Shown piece by piece: positions 39,951-43,839 of a stretch of DNA of 43,839 nt. The position numbers and the translations under genes are program-made. The stretch comes from Bradyrhizobium sp. (GTDB lineage Bacteria; Pseudomonadota; Alphaproteobacteria; Rhizobiales; Xanthobacteraceae), in NCBI RefSeq assembly GCF_030654605.1, contig NZ_JAURXB010000256.1, positions 1 to 43,839 on the forward strand. The letters run 5' to 3'. How positions within the stretch are numbered: the stretch's first letter is position 1; each line of letters starts with the position of its first letter. Below the pieces are notes generated by a model. The model made no database searches and was not told the origin of the DNA. It saw only the letters and a list, made by a program, of their open reading frames with translations.

Positions 39951-41891
39951 ATGAACATCCAGACCACCAGCCGCTACCACGAGGCCCATGCCCGCTCGCT
40001 TCGGGATCCCGAGGGGTTTTGGGGCGAGGCGGCGCGCGAGATCGACTGGATCGAGCCGGCGAAGAAGGTGTTCGACCCTGCCATGGGGCTTTACGGCCGC
40101 TGGTTCGCCGGCGCCTTGGTCAACACCTGCTACAACGCGCTCGATCGCCATGTCGCTGACGGACGCGCCGATCAGCTGGCGCTGATCCACGATTCGCCGC
40201 TGGCAAGTTCTTTGGAAAAAGGTTCTTCGGGAACGAGCGCCATCACCAAATTCACCTATGCCGAGATGCTGCATGAGGTGAAGACGCTGGCCGCCATCAT
40301 GCAGGATTTCGGGGTGACCAAGGGCGACCGCGTCATCCTCTATATGCCGATGGTGCCGGAAGCCATGGTGGCAATGCTGGCCTGCGCGCGGATCGGCGCG
40401 GTGCATTCCGTGGTGTTCGGCGGCTTTGCCGCGAAAGAACTCGCCACCCGGATCGAGGACGCCAAGCCGAAACTGATCTTCTCGGCGAGTTGCGGGCTCG
40501 AGCCCGGCCGCATCGTGCAGTACAAGCCGCTGCTGGACGAAGCGATAAAGCTCTCCAGCGTGAAGCCTGAGACCTGCATCATCCTGCAGCGGCCGCAGCA
40601 CGGATGCAATCTCGTTGCCGGCCGCGATCACGACTGGGCCGAGCTGCGAGCCAAAGCCATCGCCGCGAAGAAGTCCGCGGAATGCGTGCCGGTTCTGGCG
40701 ACCGATCCGCTCTATGTTCTCTATACCTCCGGCACGACGGGCAAACCCAAGGGCGTGGTGCGCGACAATGGCGGGCATCTGGTCGCGCTGAAATGGTCGA
40801 TGTTCAACCTCTATGGCGTCAAGCCGGGCGAGGTCTGGTGGTGCGGCTCGGATATCGGCTGGGTGGTCGGCCACAGCTACATCATCTACGGCCCGCTGCT
40901 GCATGGCGCGACCTCGATCAGGTATGAGGGCAAGCCGATCGGCACGCCGGATGCCGGCGCGTTCTGGCGCGTCATCAGCGAGCACAAGGCGGTGGCGTTG
41001 TTCACCGCGCCGACCGCGTTCCGCGCCATCAGGAAGGAGGACCCGGACGGCAAGTTCATCCGGCAATACGACCTTTCGAAATTCCGCACGCTGTTTCTGG
41101 CCGGCGAGCGCGCCGATCCGCCGACGGTGGAATGGGCCGAGCAGCAGTTGAAGGTGCCTGTCATCGACCACTGGTGGCAGACCGAAACCGGCTGGTGCAT
41201 TGCCGGCAATCCGGTCGGCCTCGGGATGCTGCCGGTCAAGCACGGCTCGCCGACGGTGCCGATGCCGGGCTATCAGGTCGAGGTGGTCGACGAAGCCTCG
41301 AAGCCGTTGCCATCAGGCACCATGGGCTCGATCGTGATCAAGCTGCCGATGCCGCCGGGCTGCCTGCCGACCCTGTGGGAGCAGGACGAGCGCTGCAAGG
41401 AAGCCTATTTCAACGAATTCCCCGGCTACTACAAAACCTCCGACGCCGGCTACATGGATGAAGACGGCTACGTCTTCGTGATGGGCCGCACCGACGACAT
41501 CATCAACGTCGCCGGCCACCGGCTCTCGACCGGCGGCATGGAGGAGATTCTCGCCGCGCATCCCGACGTCGCCGAATGCGCGGTGCTCGGCATCAAGGAC
41601 GCCATCAAGGGCGAGGTGCCCTGCGGCTTCCTGGTGCTGAAGGCCGGCGTGACGCGCAGCCATGCCGAGATCGAAAAGGAAATCGTGGCGCTGGTCCGTG
41701 AAAAGCTCGGCCCGGTCGCGGCGTTCAAGCTCGCGATCACGGTTGGAAGGCTGCCGAAGACCCGCTCCGGCAAGATTCTGCGCGGCACCATCAAGAAGAT
41801 CGCCGACGGCGACCAATGGTCGATGCCCGCCACCATCGAGGATCCCAAGGTGCTGGAGGAGATCGAGGGCGCGCTGAAGGGCAGGGTGTGA
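39951..41891 (+). CDS. prpE: Propionyl-CoA synthetase-like acyl-CoA synthetase
   Basis: A 646-residue AMP-forming acyl-CoA synthetase of the acetyl/propionyl type. The N-terminal ACAS region begins YHEAHARSLRDPEGFWGEAA. The P-loop signature is YTSGTTGKPKG, the adenine motif is HWWQTETGW, the hinge motif YKTSDAGYMDEDGY leads to GRTDDIINVAGHRLSTGGME, and the catalytic lysine, target of acetylation, lies in KTRSGKILRG near the C-terminus. The overall form fits PrpE; acetate, propionate or a related short acid may be the real substrate. GGGAG stands eight bases before the ATG. Confidence 0.92.
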   Translation: MNIQTTSRYHEAHARSLRDPEGFWGEAAREIDWIEPAKKVFDPAMGLYGRWFAGALVNTCYNALDRHVADGRADQLALIHDSPLASSLEKGSSGTSAITKFTYAEMLHEVKTLAAIMQDFGVTKGDRVILYMPMVPEAMVAMLACARIGAVHSVVFGGFAAKELATRIEDAKPKLIFSASCGLEPGRIVQYKPLLDEAIKLSSVKPETCIILQRPQHGCNLVAGRDHDWAELRAKAIAAKKSAECVPVLATDPLYVLYTSGTTGKPKGVVRDNGGHLVALKWSMFNLYGVKPGEVWWCGSDIGWVVGHSYIIYGPLLHGATSIRYEGKPIGTPDAGAFWRVISEHKAVALFTAPTAFRAIRKEDPDGKFIRQYDLSKFRTLFLAGERADPPTVEWAEQQLKVPVIDHWWQTETGWCIAGNPVGLGMLPVKHGSPTVPMPGYQVEVVDEASKPLPSGTMGSIVIKLPMPPGCLPTLWEQDERCKEAYFNEFPGYYKTSDAGYMDEDGYVFVMGRTDDIINVAGHRLSTGGMEEILAAHPDVAECAVLGIKDAIKGEVPCGFLVLKAGVTRSHAEIEKEIVALVREKLGPVAAFKLAITVGRLPKTRSGKILRGTIKKIADGDQWSMPATIEDPKVLEEIEGALKGRV

Positions 41892-41901
41892 TTGCAGCAC
41901 T

Positions 41902-41979
41902 GTCATTCCGGGGCGCGCGCAGCGCGAACCCGGAATCTTCAGATTCCGGGTCTGGTCCTTCGGACCATCCCGGAATGAC
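41902..41979. repeat. Extragenic palindrome, family D copy 2
   Basis: Outer arms GTCATTCCGG and CCGGAATGAC and inner CCCGGAATC/GATTCCGGG, as in copy 1 at 7259-7341. It starts ten bases after the acyl-CoA synthetase stop and is followed directly by a family E copy. Confidence 0.88.
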
Positions 41980-41989
41980 ACCACTACTC

Positions 41990-42076
41990 GTCATGCCCGG
42001 GCTTGACCCGGGCATCCATCATTCTTCAAAAAACGCCTTGTTTTCGATGGATTGCCGGGTCAAGCCCGGCAATGAC
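41990..42076. repeat. Extragenic palindrome, family E copy 3
   Basis: Outer arms GTCATGCCCGGGCTTGACCC and GGTCAAGCCCGGCAATGAC, with inner ATCCATC/GATGGAT. It forms a tandem with the family D copy before it and ends just before the lipoprotein gene. Confidence 0.87.
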
Positions 42077-42087
42077 GAAATGGGACA

Positions 42088-42366
42088 ATGGATCGAAAAA
42101 TGCGCCCTAACTCCCCACGAACGCTTCTGGCACTCCTGCTCCTCGCGCCCCTGCTCGCGGGCTGCCTCGAGCGCGGACAGCCGACCATGGTCGACACCTC
42201 AGGGGACGACGACGCGTTCTGCGCCCGCAGCCATGCCGCCGGCTCGCCGGACTATGTCAATTGCCGCAAGGACCGCGACGTCCAGCGCGCCAACGCCAAT
42301 TCGCGCGCCGACAAGCGGCAGCGCAATCTCGGCGAATACATGCTCAACAATCCGACACGGCCGTAA
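42088..42366 (+). CDS. Small lipoprotein
   Basis: A 92-residue protein with a lipoprotein signal: LLALLLLAPLLAGC, in which LAGC is a good lipobox with C26 as the modified residue. The mature part is hydrophilic (two more cysteines, in AFCARSH and VNCRKDRD) and ends in a charged, Arg/Asn-rich stretch. It is probably anchored in the outer membrane; function unknown. Starts at 42088 and 42100 are both possible. The DUF6494 gene follows after 15 bases, so the two are likely co-transcribed. Confidence 0.8.
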   Translation: MDRKMRPNSPRTLLALLLLAPLLAGCLERGQPTMVDTSGDDDAFCARSHAAGSPDYVNCRKDRDVQRANANSRADKRQRNLGEYMLNNPTRP

Positions 42367-42381
42367 ATCAGGGAGACCATC

Positions 42382-42588
42382 ATGAACGAAGACAAGTTCA
42401 ACTCGAGCCTTCGCGGCTTTCTCAAGAAGGTCGGCATCACCTCGCAGCGCGAGATCGAGAAAGCGGTGCGCGAAGCGGTCGCGGCCGGCCGCCTCAAGGG
42501 CAATGAAAAGCTGCCGGCGAAGATGGTGCTGACCATCGGCGGCGTCAGCCTGACGCACGAGATCACCGAAGAGATCGAACTGGGATAG
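42382..42588 (+). CDS. DUF6494 family protein
   Basis: A 68-residue cytoplasmic protein with the pattern MNEDKFNSSLRGFLKKVGIT, then SQREIEKAVREAVAAGRLKG and a final strand VLTIGGVSLTHEITEEIEL, which I recognise as DUF6494. Function is unknown. AGGGAGA lies six bases before the ATG. It is the second gene of a short unit with the lipoprotein gene. Confidence 0.83.
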   Translation: MNEDKFNSSLRGFLKKVGITSQREIEKAVREAVAAGRLKGNEKLPAKMVLTIGGVSLTHEITEEIELG

Positions 42589-42609
42589 TACGAATCGGGC
42601 ACGGCCCCT

Positions 42610-42780
42610 TTCTTCCTTCCCTCTCCCCTTGTGGGAGCCGAGACGAGCGAAGCTCGCTCTTGGGTGGCCGCGAAGCGAAGCATCGCGGACGGGTGAGGGG
42701 TCTGTCTCCGCAGATAGATACCCCTCATCCGGCGCTGACTTCGTCAGCGCCACCTTCTCCCACAAGGGGAGAAGGAAGAA
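42610..42780. repeat. Extragenic palindrome, family C copy 3
   Basis: Outer arms CTCTCCCCTTGTGGGAG and CTCCCACAAGGGGAGAAG, with further inner self-complementary parts (GCGAAGCTCGC; CGCTGACTTCGTCAGCG). It fills the gap between the DUF6494 and PhnA-domain genes. Confidence 0.87.
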
Positions 42781-42820
42781 AGACAGCACTCACCATCTCA
42801 AGCACCAGGGACATCACCAC

Positions 42821-43039
42821 ATGGACATCAAGGTACGCGACTCAAACGGCGCACTGCTTGCCGAGGGCGACAGCGTCACGCTGATCAAGGACCTCAAGTT
42901 GAAGGGCTCATCGACGGTGCTGAAGCGCGGCACCATGATCAGGGGCATTCACCTCACCGACAATGCCGACGAGATCGAAGGCCGCACCGACAAGGTCAAG
43001 GGCCTGGTGCTGCGCACGGAGTTTCTGAAGAAGGCGTGA
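42821..43039 (+). CDS. PhnA-domain protein (YjdM C-terminal type)
   Basis: A 72-residue protein that consists only of the PhnA/YjdM C-terminal domain: VRDSNGALLAEGDSVTLIKDLKLKG, then KRGTMIRGIHLTDNADEIEG and GLVLRTEFLKKA. E. coli YjdM has an additional N-terminal zinc ribbon, absent here. Despite the name the family is not proven to act on phosphonates. The ATG at 42821 is chosen because the domain starts there; the upstream open frame is only the palindrome read through. Confidence 0.87.
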   Translation: MDIKVRDSNGALLAEGDSVTLIKDLKLKGSSTVLKRGTMIRGIHLTDNADEIEGRTDKVKGLVLRTEFLKKA

Positions 43040-43051
43040 GGGCGCGCCGCT

Positions 43052-43267
43052 CTAGCGCCCCAACTCGCCGAGCTTGGTCCCGATCGCGACCGTCATCAGT
43101 CCGAAGCCGGCATAGGCGAGTTATTCCGGATGGTGACAGAACATCTGCGAGGTCGAGCAGACCTCGCCGGCCCAGGATGTGCCGACGGCAATCTGCGAAG
43201 CGGCCTGCTTGAACAGGAACGCGGTGCCGCCGAGCAGGAGCGCCAGTAGAAATGAGATGACCGCCAT
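43052..43267 (-). pseudogene. Small membrane-protein gene with an in-frame TAA
   Basis: Reading the minus strand from the ATG at 43267 gives MAVISFLLALLLGGTAFLFK, then QAASQIAVGTSWAGEVC and STSQMFCHHPE, then TAA at 43121-43123. The same frame continues LAYAGFGLMTVAIGTKLGEL and ends in TAG at 43052-43054. The two parts together look like one 70-residue two-helix membrane protein, with a tyrosine codon before LAY probably changed to TAA. Either the gene is dead or a 48-residue product is made. I do not recognise the family. Confidence 0.7.
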
Positions 43268-43839
43268 GTTCGATACACTTGTCCTGTGATCTGACGGTCG
43301 TTTTACCGGCTGATCCCCAAAAGTATCTCCGGGCTATTACGGGTTTTTGTCGTGGTTGCCGCAAGACGCGCCAGATCGGCTGATCCGTGCGACGAGGTAA
43401 ATGTGACGGTGTGTGACGACCCGACGGGCAAATCACTTCGGTTTATCGGAAGTCGTGTCAAGCCCTCGAATCAAAAATAATTCTGTTTCTCAGAAATGAA
43501 AGCCGGGTTATATCCATAGCCATCCCGTCCCACTCAGAGGGGCATTGCGCAAGGTCACCGATGCGGGACGGGGATGCGGTGGACGTGGATGGCGCTCCCG
43601 ACCAGGGCGTCTGAAGCGGACGGCGAAATCGTGTGGTCCTGACACCCCAAAGGCTGGTGTCAAGTTCGCAGCTCGAGGTGCTGCGGATGACGGTGGCAAA
43701 AGCGCAGGGCTCGCCGAGGCGATCACGTATAAGCCGTAAACCATTGCGCGGGGAGTGCCGGGTGATTCCGGTGTGACCTGACTAACGCGTGTGCCTTCTA
43801 CCACTACCCATTGCACACGCGGCTATCGGGCGCATCGGG
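43268..43839. other. Non-coding region with a probable conserved repeat
   Basis: 572 bases with no supported gene. The part from about 43540 to the end (containing GCAAGGTCACCGATGCGGGA and GACGGCGAAATCGTGTGGTC) resembles a sequence I remember in several copies in Bradyrhizobium genomes. It holds a perfect hairpin TGACACC (43640-43646)/GGTGTCA (43656-43662). It may be a mobile repeat or a structured RNA. It continues beyond the window. Confidence 0.5.

Noticed and set aside
39795..41243. Minus-strand frame opposite the acyl-CoA synthetase
   Set aside because: Antisense shadow; no motif, and it also runs through a palindromic repeat.
43508..43816. Minus-strand 102-codon frame at the window end
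   Set aside because: Low-complexity Arg/Pro-rich frame inside a region that looks like a non-coding repeat.
1..43839. CRISPR array, rRNA operon or prophage
   Set aside because: No regularly spaced direct repeats, no rRNA sequence and no phage structural genes were found.

Overview
The window looks like chromosomal DNA of a high-GC alphaproteobacterium of the Bradyrhizobium/Rhodopseudomonas group. The grounds are the conserved Rhizobiales order murA, DUF2948, hisD, UPF0262, LMW phosphatase, maf, yacG, tRNA-Phe; the G+C-rich codon use; several TRAP and Bug-type solute-binding systems; and many long extragenic palindromes of the kinds I remember from Bradyrhizobium. The assignment rests on recognition, not on a search.

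Layout. (1) 1-1640: an IS110-type transposase with structured non-coding flanks. (2) 1640-5211: a UBP-type zinc-finger protein, two alpha/beta hydrolases (one exported), a membrane protein and an NAD(P)-binding protein. (3) 5440-11016: the conserved housekeeping block from murA to tRNA-Phe, with a good promoter in front of the tRNA. The gap between the phosphatase gene and maf holds a palindromic repeat and no infA. (4) 11099-12950: an accessory patch directly behind the tRNA. It holds a DUF433/DUF5615 pair, a fragment of a DUF2336 gene whose full copy lies 4 kb further on, a HigBA-like pair with a perfect operator palindrome, and copies of a palindromic unit built from AGTGCACTGTCACC arms that separate these modules. 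(5) 12971-19285: a TonB-dependent siderophore receptor, the complete DUF2336 gene, a GrlR-like protein, a tandemly duplicated pair of small secreted proteins with RIDPGF repeats, and a small membrane protein.

(6) 19353-23206: a DctPQM TRAP transporter on the minus strand, with a very strong hairpin between dctP and dctQM. (7) 23397-31486: small hypothetical proteins, a large exported protein, an aldo/keto reductase, a PaaI-like thioesterase divergent from a Nudix hydrolase, an orphan Bug-type binding protein, an exported protein with lysozyme-like motifs and two small exported proteins. (8) 31626-33597: a tyrosinase with all six copper histidines, preceded by a separate gene that encodes only a relative of its C-terminal domain. 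This is the most unusual functional unit in the window. (9) 33772-36820: a second, TAXI-type TRAP transporter with a fused permease. (10) 37046-43039: an SDR, a membrane protein, a TPR/LprI-like exported protein, a propionyl-CoA-synthetase-like enzyme, a small lipoprotein, a DUF6494 protein and a PhnA-domain protein. (11) 43052-43839: a small membrane-protein gene broken by an in-frame TAA, then non-coding sequence that looks like a conserved repeat.

The main themes are uptake of organic acids (two TRAP systems, one Bug protein, an acyl-CoA synthetase), envelope proteins of unknown role, and intergenic spaces filled by at least five families of palindromic repeats (13 copies listed). I found no CRISPR array, no rRNA and no prophage.
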